Below, one piece after another: positions 34,372 through 42,408 of a stretch of 64,000 nucleotides of DNA. The DNA is from Bog-473 sp963781955 (GTDB lineage Bacteria > Actinomycetota > Acidimicrobiia > Acidimicrobiales > RAAP-2), in NCBI GenBank assembly GCA_963781955.1, contig CAWAHU010000001.1, positions 1,054,001 to 1,118,000 of the forward strand. The letters are read 5' to 3'. The notes under the pieces were generated by a model. That model had not been told where the DNA came from and made no database searches. It saw only the letters and a list, made by a program, of their open reading frames with translations. The translations under genes and the position numbers were made by a program. Numbering within the stretch: position 1 is the stretch's first letter; each line of letters starts with the position of its first letter.

Positions 34372-35967
34372 ATGGGCCGTCGCATCCGCTGGCTCGGGGT
34401 CATCATGGTGGCCTGCCTGGGGCTGGTGGTCGCCCAGCTCGTCAACATCCAGCTGGTGAAGGCCAAGGCGCTCCAGAACTCGCCCGACAACCCGCGCGTG
34501 GCCGCCCTCAAGTTCGTGAACCCGCGCGGCGAGATCCTGGCCGCCGACGGCACCCTGCTCGCCAAATCGGTCCCCACACCCGCCGCCGCGACCGCGGCCG
34601 GCTACGACTACAAGTACGTCCGCCAGTACCCCCAGGGCCCCCTCTACGCCGGCATCACCGGCTACGACTCCGCCCGCTACTACGGCATGGACGGTATCGA
34701 GCTCCAGTACGACTCGTACCTGGGCTCGCACCAAGAGGCCGCCCAGACGCTGAGCCAGCTCTTGTTCCGCGAGAGCACGCCGCGCACCACGGACAACGTG
34801 ACGCTGAGCATTGAGCCGTCACTCCAGCAAGCGGCGTGGAACGCGCTGACCACGCTGCCGCCCGGCGCGAACAAGGACGGGGCGGTGGTGGTGATCAAGC
34901 CCTCCACCGGGGAGATCCTCGCCATGGTGTCGAACCCCACCTTCGATCCCAACACCCTGGCCGATCCCTCGCTGCAGGCCGAGCAGCTGGCCTACCTGAG
35001 CTACATCCAGCCCGACCACGAGGGGTTCCGCCCGCTCCGCCCCCTCGCCACCCGGGAGACCTTCCCGCCCGGTTCGACCATGAAGGTGGTGACGAGCACC
35101 GCCGTGTACAACCTCAAGCCGGTCCTGGCGGGGTTCGACTACCCCGTGCAGCAGTGCCAGACGTTCTCGGACTCCAACGTGCCGCTGTGCGACCTCGGCG
35201 GCCCGTGCGGCGGGACCCTCGAGGTGATGTTGCCGGCGTCATGCGACCCGGGCTACGCCGAGCTCGGCGTGCAGCTCGGTGTCCCGGTCATGACCAAGCA
35301 AGCCGAGCTGTTCGGCTACAACTCGGTGCCCGGCCTCGACTTGCCCCGCGTCGTGCCATCGGTCTTCCCGTCGCTGCAAGCCAATTCGCAGGCCTTCTTG
35401 GCGCAGAGCTCCATCGGGCAGTACAACGTGGCCACCACTGCGCTCCAGAACGCCATGGTGGCGGCCGGGATCGCCAACAAGGGCGTCCTGATGACGCCGC
35501 ACCTGATGACCACCATCCGTGACTCACAGGGGGCGGAAGTCACGTCGTACACGCCCAAGGCGGCGGCGTTGGTCGCCACGTCCCAGGCGGCCCAGCAGGT
35601 GACCTCGCTCATGGAGGGCGTGGCGACGAGCGGCACGGCCAGCGTGGTCGGCTTCCCGCCGTACCTGTGCGCCGCGGTCAAGACCGGGACGGCGCAGACG
35701 AGCCGGGCCCACCCGCAGACCGACACCTGGATGATCGGCTTCGCGCCGGCCAACAACCCCCAGGTGGCGGTCGCCGTGGTGGTGCCCCAGCAAGACGTCT
35801 CCTCTGACGGCGCCCACGTGGCCGGCCCCATCATGAAGTCGGTGCTCGAGGCCGCCGTGCCCGCGTCCTCGGTGTCGCAGCCCTGCAACGTGCAGCCGGT
35901 GCCGGCCTCGTCGTTCACCTCGAACGTCAACGGCAGCGGCAACGCCAACGCCAACGCCAACGGCTGA
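34372..35967 (+). CDS. pbpA: Class B penicillin-binding protein (PbpA-like), with SxD in motif 2
   Basis: A 531-residue protein with one N-terminal membrane helix (WLGVIMVACLGLVVAQLVNI), a dimerisation domain (NPRGEILAADGTLLA) and a transpeptidase domain. The catalytic SxxK is STMK at Ser235 and the KTG motif is KTGTAQ at Lys437. The middle motif, normally SxN, reads SCD at Ser290 (LPASCDPGYAELG). The protein would crosslink peptidoglycan during growth or division. The start is ATG 34372; the frame is open earlier. The C-terminus ends in a short Asn-Ala repeat. It is divergent from the secreted repeat protein. Confidence 0.85.
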   Translation: MGRRIRWLGVIMVACLGLVVAQLVNIQLVKAKALQNSPDNPRVAALKFVNPRGEILAADGTLLAKSVPTPAAATAAGYDYKYVRQYPQGPLYAGITGYDSARYYGMDGIELQYDSYLGSHQEAAQTLSQLLFRESTPRTTDNVTLSIEPSLQQAAWNALTTLPPGANKDGAVVVIKPSTGEILAMVSNPTFDPNTLADPSLQAEQLAYLSYIQPDHEGFRPLRPLATRETFPPGSTMKVVTSTAVYNLKPVLAGFDYPVQQCQTFSDSNVPLCDLGGPCGGTLEVMLPASCDPGYAELGVQLGVPVMTKQAELFGYNSVPGLDLPRVVPSVFPSLQANSQAFLAQSSIGQYNVATTALQNAMVAAGIANKGVLMTPHLMTTIRDSQGAEVTSYTPKAAALVATSQAAQQVTSLMEGVATSGTASVVGFPPYLCAAVKTGTAQTSRAHPQTDTWMIGFAPANNPQVAVAVVVPQQDVSSDGAHVAGPIMKSVLEAAVPASSVSQPCNVQPVPASSFTSNVNGSGNANANANG

Positions 35968-36047
35968 GCAGCCCGGGTCCCGAAACTCGGGCTTTCCGTC
36001 AGCGCCTGACCCGGCCACTTGATTCCACGGGACCCGCCTGGCAAAGT

Positions 36048-36069
36048 TATCTGCGTGACTACGCAGATA
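36048..36069. promoter_or_regulatory. ArsR/SmtB-type operator overlapping the start codon
   Basis: TATCTGCGT and ACGCAGATA are perfect 9-bp inverted repeats separated by four bases. The GTG start of the arsR-like gene (36055-36057) lies inside it. Such palindromes are the usual targets of metal-sensing ArsR/SmtB dimers, so autorepression of the metal-efflux operon is likely. Confidence 0.75.
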
Positions 36070-36399
36070 GTAAGTCCCCACGACAGGACACCGGCCTGGA
36101 CCCCCGCGGACGGGGAGTTCCGCTCGGCCGTGGGCATGCTCAAGCTGCTGGGAGACGAGACCAGGCTGCGGGTCATCTGGGCGCTCCTCGAGGGCGAGCA
36201 CCCGGTCAACGAACTGGCTGAGCTCGTCGGGGCCCAACCGGCCGCCGTCTCGCAGCACCTGGCCAAGCTCCGCCTGGCCCGCCTCGTGCGGAGCCGCCGC
36301 CAGGGGAACCGCATCTTCTACGTCGTCGACGACGCCCACGTGCGCCGGCTGGTCGAGGAGGTGCTCACGCACGCCGACCACGTGACGGCCGGTGGCTGA
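36055..36399 (+). CDS. ArsR/SmtB-family metal-responsive repressor
   Basis: The 114-residue protein has the winged-helix core GMLKLLGDETRLRVIWALLE, HPVNELAELVGAQPAAVSQH (recognition helix), LAKLRLARLVRSRRQGNRIF and YVVDDAHVRRLVEEVLTHAD. The last helix carries His and Asp residues (DDAHVRR, THADH) placed like the alpha-5 zinc site of SmtB/CzrA. GTG 36055 has no ribosome site and sits within the operator, so a leaderless message is possible. It overlaps the efflux gene by eight bases. Confidence 0.85.
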   Translation: MTTQIVSPHDRTPAWTPADGEFRSAVGMLKLLGDETRLRVIWALLEGEHPVNELAELVGAQPAAVSQHLAKLRLARLVRSRRQGNRIFYVVDDAHVRRLVEEVLTHADHVTAGG

Positions 36400-37312
36400 G
36401 GCGGGGCACAGCCACGCGCCCGTGGGCGGGGCGGCCACGGACCGGCGCGCGCTGGTCCTGGCACTCTCGCTCCTCGTGGGCTTCATGGTCTTCGAGGTGG
36501 CGGCAGCCGTGGCGTCGAACTCGCTGGTCCTCCTGGCCGATGCCGGACACATGCTGGTTGACGTCGGTGCCATCGCGGGCTCGCTCGTGGCCATGCACCT
36601 GGCGGCGCGGCCCGAGACGGGATCCCACACCTACGGGCTCAAGCGCGCCGAGATCCTCGCGGCCGCTGTCAACGCCATGGCGCTCCTGCTCGTGTCGGTG
36701 CTCGTGACCTACGACGCGGTGACCCGCCTGGTGCACCCGTCGTCGGTCGATGGCGCAGTCCTCATCGTGGTGGCGGCGGTGGGTGTGCTGGTCAACCTGG
36801 CCGCCACCGTGACCATGGCCCGTGCCGACCGCCGGTCGCTCAACATCGAGGGGGCCTTCCGCCACATCCTCACCGACCTCTACGGCTTCACCGGGACACT
36901 GGTCGCCGGAGTGGTGATCGTCCTGTGGGGGTTCGACCGGGCGGACGCCATCGCATCGTTGGTGGTGGTCGTACTGATGGTCAAGGCGGCGGTGGAGCTG
37001 CTGCGGCCCTCCGTGCGCATCCTGCTGCAAGCCACCCCCGAGGAGATCGACCTCGAGGAGGTCCGCCGCCACCTGCTCGAGCTCCCCGAGGTCCAGTCGG
37101 TGCACGACCTGCACGCGTGGACCCTCACCTCCTCGTTGCCCATTCTCACGGCCCACGTGGTGGTGACCGACGAGTGCCTGTCCTCGGGCGAGGTCGGCCG
37201 CGTGCTCGACCACCTCCAGGGCTGCTTGGCGGGCCACTTCGACGTGGCCCACTCCACCTTGCAGTTCGAGTCGTCGGGGCACATCGAGCACGAGCTCGGT
37301 GGGCACGCCTAG
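36392..37312 (+). CDS. Cation diffusion facilitator (zinc/cadmium efflux)
   Basis: The 306-residue protein has six membrane helices and a cytoplasmic C-terminal domain. Metal-site motifs are LLADAGHMLVDVGAI (HxxxD, helix 2) and HILTDLYGFTG (HxxxD, helix 5). The C-terminal part (VQSVHDLHAWTLTSSLPILT) is the usual ferredoxin-like dimer domain. The N-terminus is His-bearing (GHSHAP). The GTG start overlaps the end of the repressor gene, giving a two-gene operon that exports Zn2+ or a similar ion when the repressor binds metal. Confidence 0.9.
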   Translation: MAEAGHSHAPVGGAATDRRALVLALSLLVGFMVFEVAAAVASNSLVLLADAGHMLVDVGAIAGSLVAMHLAARPETGSHTYGLKRAEILAAAVNAMALLLVSVLVTYDAVTRLVHPSSVDGAVLIVVAAVGVLVNLAATVTMARADRRSLNIEGAFRHILTDLYGFTGTLVAGVVIVLWGFDRADAIASLVVVVLMVKAAVELLRPSVRILLQATPEEIDLEEVRRHLLELPEVQSVHDLHAWTLTSSLPILTAHVVVTDECLSSGEVGRVLDHLQGCLAGHFDVAHSTLQFESSGHIEHELGGHA

Positions 37313-37421
37313 CGCCTCCCGGACCGCAGCGGGGCAGCCGGAGGACTTCCGGCCCTGACGTCGCGGCGCGGGGCGGTGCACCATGGCGGAGCGGTGGATT
37401 GAGCGGTGGATGGAGGTGCCG

Positions 37422-38243
37422 ATGCGGCGGGCTGTCCTCGGAGTGCTGGTCGTCACCCTGCTCGCCGCCTCCTGCGGCACCGCGGCCGGGCCGGGGAGGC
37501 AGGGCAGCGGGGGAACGGAACGACACGGATCGAGCACGACGGCGACCACAGTGGTGCGATCGACCACGACGAGCGTTCCCAGTGCCCTCGACACGCTCGG
37601 TCCCTATCTGACCCAGGTGGCAGCGGTGGGCGCGTCGCTGAAGAAGGCGGCTGCCGCAGTCAACGGGGACATCGGGGCGCAGACGCTCACCCTCAGCCCG
37701 TCCACGGACGCCGCCGTCGTGGCGGCCGACCCCACGACGGCGGGGAACGCCATCCCGGCCGGCCTGCCGCCGGCGCTGCTGGCCGTCGTGATGCTCGTCC
37801 AGAGTGACCTCGTCTCGCGCTGGGCGGCGCTCGAGGGGTTCCGGAGGCTCGGCTCGACACCAGTGGCGCGCGGCGACCAGCAGGCTCAGGAGGCACTGAC
37901 CTGCCTGGCCAACGGGGGGACGGCGGCGGCGTCGATGTCCGCCGACACCGGCGCCCTCGAGACCGCGGCCGCGCGGGTCCCCCCGGTGACCCCGTCGGCG
38001 TCCGACTCGCAAGACGCAGCCGACGTCCGGCTGCTCCTGCAGTTCCTCGAAGGGCTGAACCTGGGTTGTGCCTCGTGCGGAGGTCAGCGCTACACCACGA
38101 TGCCGGCGATCGTGTGGTACCCCGCGCCCATGCCCTCGACGATCAGCGGTGTGCCCGCGACCAACGGCACCATCAACGGGGTGGAGTTCTCCTCGAGCTA
38201 CACGGCGGATGGGGGCTGGAACATCCAGATCCACGCCTGCTGA
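37422..38243 (+). CDS. Hypothetical lipoprotein
   Basis: The 273-residue protein starts at ATG 37422 behind GGAGGTG. RRAVLGVLVVTLLAASCG is a lipoprotein signal with the lipobox LAASC. A Ser/Thr-rich linker of about 45 residues follows, then a helical, Ala-rich domain (YLTQVAAVGASLKKAAAAVN) with cysteines near the C-terminus (LNLGCASCGGQ, IQIHAC). No family was recognised. It is convergent with the RNA methyltransferase gene; the gap between them is filled by a hairpin repeat array. Confidence 0.7.
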   Translation: MRRAVLGVLVVTLLAASCGTAAGPGRQGSGGTERHGSSTTATTVVRSTTTSVPSALDTLGPYLTQVAAVGASLKKAAAAVNGDIGAQTLTLSPSTDAAVVAADPTTAGNAIPAGLPPALLAVVMLVQSDLVSRWAALEGFRRLGSTPVARGDQQAQEALTCLANGGTAAASMSADTGALETAAARVPPVTPSASDSQDAADVRLLLQFLEGLNLGCASCGGQRYTTMPAIVWYPAPMPSTISGVPATNGTINGVEFSSSYTADGGWNIQIHAC

Positions 38244-38247
38244 GCCC

Positions 38248-38327
38248 GGCCGCCGTCACCGCGGCGGTATCGACGTGGCCGCCGTCACCGCGGCGGTATC
38301 GACGTGGCCGCCGTCACCGCGGCGGTG
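38248..38327. repeat. 29-bp hairpin-forming tandem repeat, 2.7 copies
   Basis: Units at 38248-38276 and 38277-38305 are identical, and a third partial unit runs to about 38327. Each carries CCGCCG-TCACCG-CGGCGG, able to form a hairpin on either strand. The third unit includes the stop codon of the minus-strand methyltransferase gene. Position between convergent genes suggests a bidirectional terminator. Confidence 0.85.
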
Positions 38328-39587
38328 CGAACGCGGCGACCAGCTCGACGTGCTCGGTCATGGGGAAGATGTCGAAGGCGCGCAGCGACGTGAGCGACCA
38401 GCCGGCGTCGAGCAGCGCGCGGGCGTCGCGAGCGAACGAGGACGGGTCGCACGACACCGAGATGACGCAGCGCAAGGTCGGCGCGTGCGCGGCCAGCGCT
38501 CCCATGACCGCGATGCCCGCTCCCTCCCGGGCCGGGTCGAGGACGACCAGCTCGGGTCTCCCGATCCCCTTGGCCACCAGCTCCGGCGTCACCTCGTGGC
38601 GCAGGACGCGGAGCGACCCGGAGCCGGCACCGTTGTGCCGGGCATCCGCGCAGGCTCGGGTGTCGCGCTCGACGGCGAGCACCGAACCCCCTGGTCCCAC
38701 GGCGGCGGCCAGGGGGACCGAGAACAGGCCGGCCCCGGCGTAGAGGTCGACCACGCGTTCCCCCGGCACTCGCCGGCCAGGGACAGGACGGCGGACAGCA
38801 GCGCCTCGGCTGCACCTACGTGGGCCTGCCAGAAGACCCCGGCCGAGACGCGGTAGGTCCGTCCTGCGACCACCGCGTGCACGGCGCCGGGTGGACGGCG
38901 GACCTGGCCGCGCACGACCAGCCCGGCCGCGATGCCCGGCAGGCGGGGGACGGCGCGCCCGCGGGTGCTGACGCGCACCACGGCGTCGGCGGGCCCCCCG
39001 GTGCTGCCCGTAGACACCTCGAGCTCGGACACGCCTGGCCAGTGGGCCACGAACGCTCCGGTGGCCGCCACCGCCGGGCTGGCGACTGGGCACGATGCGA
39101 CGAGCTCGACGGCATGGGACCGGTGCCGCCGGAATCCGACAGCACCTCCGGCGCCCACCGCCAGGCGCACGCGGGATCGCCAGCCGAGCCCGTCGTGGTC
39201 TCCGGGCACCGGCTCGACCGCGACGCCCGCCTCGATCCCCGCCAGCCGCGACAGCTGCTCGGAGATGCGCGACGCCTTCAGGCGCCGCTGCGCGGCCGGG
39301 GCCACGTGTTGGAAGTCGCAGCCGCCGCAACGGCCCGGGCCGGCGTGGGGGCACGGCGGCTCCACCCGGTCGGCCGACGGGGTGAGGACCTCAACCGCGT
39401 CGGCCCGCAGGTAGGACGAGGTGGTGCCCGTGATCCGGGCACGCACGCGCTCGCCGGGCAGCGCGTGGCGGACGAAGACGACCTTCCCGTCGGGCGCCCG
39501 GGCCACGCAGCCGCCACCGCCCGCCACAGGGCCGGCTTCGAGCTCGAGCAGCGCTCCTGTCTCGTCGGGATCGCCTTGGCCGGACAC
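38314..39587 (-). pseudogene. TrmA/RlmD-type RNA (uracil-5-)methyltransferase with a frameshift
   Basis: A TRAM domain (LELEAGPVAGGGGCVARAPD, FVRHALPGERVRARITG) is followed by the Fe-S Cys cluster CPHAGPGRCGGCDFQH, the SAM motif VVDLYAGAGLFSVPLAAAVG and the C-terminal LVVLDPAREGAG and VSCDPSSFARDAR (catalytic Cys motif). The frame breaks near 38768, just before VVDLYAG, where one base must be added or lost. With that repaired it is about 425 residues, normal for the family. GTG 39587 is the likely start; the frame is open to 39728. Confidence 0.8.
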
Positions 39588-39728
39588 GTCCCCGGAGCGT
39601 AGGCGGGCGATCTCCGGCAGAATTCCCCGACGGGTTGTCGATCCGGGCCGTTCCTGTTCGTCGTGAGGACGACACTGCGATCCGGAGCGACTGGCCCCGG
39701 GTCGCACCGAGGCATACGGGAGGACCAC

Positions 39729-40076
39729 ATGCGATACCTATTGATGATCGCCGTCGACGAGAAGGCCGCCGCTGGGCGCTCACCCGACGAGGCCGGCCAG
39801 GACATGGCCGGATACGAGGAGTTCATGAAGGTGACCGCCGATCGCGGCGTGCTCCGGGGTGGCGAGCGGCTGCGGCCGACGGGTGACGCCACCACGGTAC
39901 GGGTGCGCAACGGCGAGGTGCTGACGACCGACGGACCCTTTGCCGAGACCAAGGAGCAGCTCGGCGGCTATTTCGTGGTCGAATGCGCCGACCTGGACGA
40001 AGCGATCGAGGTGGCCGCCCTCATCCCCGGGGCAGCGAGCGGGTCGATCGAGGTGAGGCCGATCTGGGAGATGTGA
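39729..40076 (+). CDS. YCII/DGPF-domain protein
   Basis: The 115-residue protein starts at ATG 39729 with GGGAGGA upstream. MRYLLMIAVDEKAA followed by YEEFMKVTADRGVLRGGERL and LTTDGPFAETKEQLGGYFVV is the DGPF form of the YCII fold. The protein family is genetically linked to ECF42 sigma factors, one of which follows with a four-base GTGA overlap. It is probably part of that regulatory pair; biochemical function is unknown. Confidence 0.9.
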   Translation: MRYLLMIAVDEKAAAGRSPDEAGQDMAGYEEFMKVTADRGVLRGGERLRPTGDATTVRVRNGEVLTTDGPFAETKEQLGGYFVVECADLDEAIEVAALIPGAASGSIEVRPIWEM

Positions 40077-41332
40077 CGCCTGACGTCGAGGCTGCCGTCG
40101 TGGCGGCCTTCCGCGACGAGTGGGGCCGGGTCGTGGCCACGCTCGTCCGGCTGACCGGCGACTGGGACCTGGCCGAGGAGTGCGCGGAGGACGCCCTCGC
40201 CGCCGCGCTGGAGCGCTGGCCGGCCGATGGTGTCCCGCGTCGCCCCGGCGCGTGGCTCACCACGGTGGCGCGACGGCGCGCCGTCGACCGGATCCGCCGC
40301 CGTCAGGTCGGGGCGGCCAAGGAGCAGGAGGTCGCAGTGATGGCGACTCTCGAGGACGAGCCCGCGGGTGGCGCCGGGGTGCCTGACGACCGGCTGCGGT
40401 TGATGTTCACGTGCTGCCACCCGGCGCTCGGACTCGAGGCACAGGTCGCCCTGACCCTGCGCACGCTGGCGGGGTTGACCACGGCCGAGATCGCCCGCGC
40501 GTTCGTGGTTCCCGAGCCGACGATGGCGCAGCGCCTCGTGCGGGCCAAGCGCAAGATCCGTCACGCCGGTATCCCGTTCGCGCTGCCGCCGCCGCACCAA
40601 CTGATGGAACGGACGAGAGGGCTGTTGGCCGTTCTCTACCTGCTGTTCAACGAGGGGTACTCGGCCACGTCGGGGAGCGAGATGGTCCGATCCGGCGTCA
40701 GCGCGGAAGCCATTCGGCTGACCCGGGTCCTGTCCGAGCTGATGCCCGACGAGCCTGAGGCACTGGGCCTGCTGGCCCTCATGCTGTTCCACGATGCCAG
40801 GCGTGCCGCGCGTATCGATGTCAGAGGTGACCTCGTGCTGCTCGAAGACCAGGACCGCACGCTGTGGGACGTCACCGCCATCTCCGAGGGGATCGCCGTC
40901 CTCGATGCGGCGGCCCGATTGCGCCGGCCGGGCCCGTATCAGCTCCAGGCGGCCATCGCAGCGTGCCACACCCGCCCCGACGGCCGGACGGACTGGGCCG
41001 AGGTGACCGCGCTCTACGACGCGCTCTACGCCATGTCGCCGTCGCCTGTGATCGGCCTCAACCGTGCCGTGGCGGTGTCCATGAACACGGGACCGGAGGC
41101 CGGCCTGGCCCTGGCCGACGAAGTCGAACGAGACGGCGCGCTGCAGGGCTACCACCTGCTGCCTGCCGCGCGCGCCGACATGCTCCGCCGGTTGGGTCGT
41201 CACCACGAGGCGGCTGATGCCTATCGCCGGGCGCGGGATCTGGCCCGGACCGACGCCGAGCGGCGGTACCTGGACCGGCGCGCCCGGGAGGCCGCGGGGC
41301 CGCCGTCAGCTTGGGGGCCGCCGTCGGCTTGA
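40073..41332 (+). CDS. ECF42-type RNA polymerase sigma factor
   Basis: A 419-residue protein. Regions 2 and 4 occupy the first 180 residues (VATLVRLTGDWDLAEECAED, GAWLTTVARRRAVDRIRRRQ, LTLRTLAGLTTAEIARAFVV, PTMAQRLVRAKRKIR). A long C-terminal extension (LLAVLYLLFNEGYSATSG, VIGLNRAVAVSMNTGPEAGL, YHLLPAARADMLRRLGRHHE) is typical of ECF42. This extension with helical repeats replaces an anti-sigma factor in that group. GTG 40073 overlaps the YCII stop. The end carries an 18-bp tandem duplication (GPPSAW GPPSA). Confidence 0.9.
   Translation: MTPDVEAAVVAAFRDEWGRVVATLVRLTGDWDLAEECAEDALAAALERWPADGVPRRPGAWLTTVARRRAVDRIRRRQVGAAKEQEVAVMATLEDEPAGGAGVPDDRLRLMFTCCHPALGLEAQVALTLRTLAGLTTAEIARAFVVPEPTMAQRLVRAKRKIRHAGIPFALPPPHQLMERTRGLLAVLYLLFNEGYSATSGSEMVRSGVSAEAIRLTRVLSELMPDEPEALGLLALMLFHDARRAARIDVRGDLVLLEDQDRTLWDVTAISEGIAVLDAAARLRRPGPYQLQAAIAACHTRPDGRTDWAEVTALYDALYAMSPSPVIGLNRAVAVSMNTGPEAGLALADEVERDGALQGYHLLPAARADMLRRLGRHHEAADAYRRARDLARTDAERRYLDRRAREAAGPPSAWGPPSA
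41297..41332. repeat. 18-bp tandem duplication at the end of the sigma factor gene
   Basis: Two copies of GGGCCGCCGTC-GCTTG-, differing at two positions. The TGG of the first copy is TGA (the stop) in the second. Confidence 0.8.
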
Positions 41333-41420
41333 CAGCCCCGGGCGCCGTTGCCATCGTCGCGTGCCCATTCGGGCACCGAAGTCGACGACCGAAGCCGAGC
41401 GCCAGGAGGACGAGACGACC

Positions 41421-42323
41421 ATGTTGCAGGACAGAGTGGCGGTGATCACCGGGGCGGGCCGCGGCATCGGCCGCGAGCACGCGCTCCTCTTCGCATCGCT
41501 CGGGGCCAAGGTCGTCGTCAACGACCTGGGCGGCGCCGTCGACGGCTCCGGCGCCGACACCTCGGCCGCACAGGCGGTGGCCGACGAGGTCGTGGCGGCC
41601 GGGGGGCAGGCCGTGGCCAACACCGACAGCGTGAGCTCCTTCGAGGGGGCCAAGGCGCTGGTCGAGCAGGCCGTGTCCACCTTCGGCGACCTCCACGTCG
41701 TGGTGAACAACGCCGGGATCCTGCGCGATCGCATGCTGGTGTCGATGAGCGAGCAGGAGTTCGACGACGTCATCGCCGTGCACCTCAAGGGTACGTTCAA
41801 CGTCACCCGCCACGCTGCCGGCTACTGGCGCGAGGCGGCCAAGGAGGGAACGATCTCCGACCGCGCCATCGTCAACACGAGCTCGGGAGCGGGCCTGCAC
41901 GGCAACGTGGGCCAGACGAACTACGCCGCGGCCAAGGCCGGCATCGCGGCGATGACCGTCGTGAACGCAATGGAGCTGCACCGCTACGGCGTGCGGGCCA
42001 ACTGCATCGCTCCCGTTGCCCGGACCCGGCTCACCATGCAGACGCCGGGGATGGACGGCCCGATGCAGCAGCACGTCTTCGACCCCGAGAACGTCTCGCC
42101 GCTGGTGGCCGTTCTGGCTTCCGAGGCCTGCTCCTTCAACGGCCAGGTCTTCAGCGTGTACGGGGGATCGGTCGGCATCTACGCCGGCTGGTCCATCGCC
42201 GAGTCGGTGGAGACCGACGACCGCTGGACGCCCGAGACCCTGGCGGCGGCCATGGACGCTCTCCCACGCACGGTCGAGGTGAACAGCCAGATCTCCCAGA
42301 TCGCCCAACACATGGCGCGCTGA
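41421..42323 (+). CDS. SDR-family dehydrogenase (3-hydroxyacyl-CoA dehydrogenase-like)
   Basis: The 300-residue protein starts at ATG 41421 with AGGAGGA upstream. It has GAGRGIGREHALLFASLGAK (coenzyme loop), VVVNDLGGAVDGSG, NNAG, and the catalytic NTSSGAGLHGNVGQTNYAAAK (Ser, Tyr, Lys). The VNDLGG-x-DG insertion is typical of the MFE-2/peroxisomal 3-hydroxyacyl-CoA dehydrogenase-like branch. It probably oxidises a 3-hydroxyacyl-CoA or similar alcohol with NAD+. It precedes a Baeyer-Villiger enzyme gene by 85 bases on the same strand. Confidence 0.9.
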   Translation: MLQDRVAVITGAGRGIGREHALLFASLGAKVVVNDLGGAVDGSGADTSAAQAVADEVVAAGGQAVANTDSVSSFEGAKALVEQAVSTFGDLHVVVNNAGILRDRMLVSMSEQEFDDVIAVHLKGTFNVTRHAAGYWREAAKEGTISDRAIVNTSSGAGLHGNVGQTNYAAAKAGIAAMTVVNAMELHRYGVRANCIAPVARTRLTMQTPGMDGPMQQHVFDPENVSPLVAVLASEACSFNGQVFSVYGGSVGIYAGWSIAESVETDDRWTPETLAAAMDALPRTVEVNSQISQIAQHMAR

Positions 42324-42408
42324 GACCGCCCCGGACCGGCGGTCGCGAGCGCCGGGGACACGGTGGTCACCGGACCGTGACCCCGCGACCTGCGTAGGCT
42401 GCGGTGCC

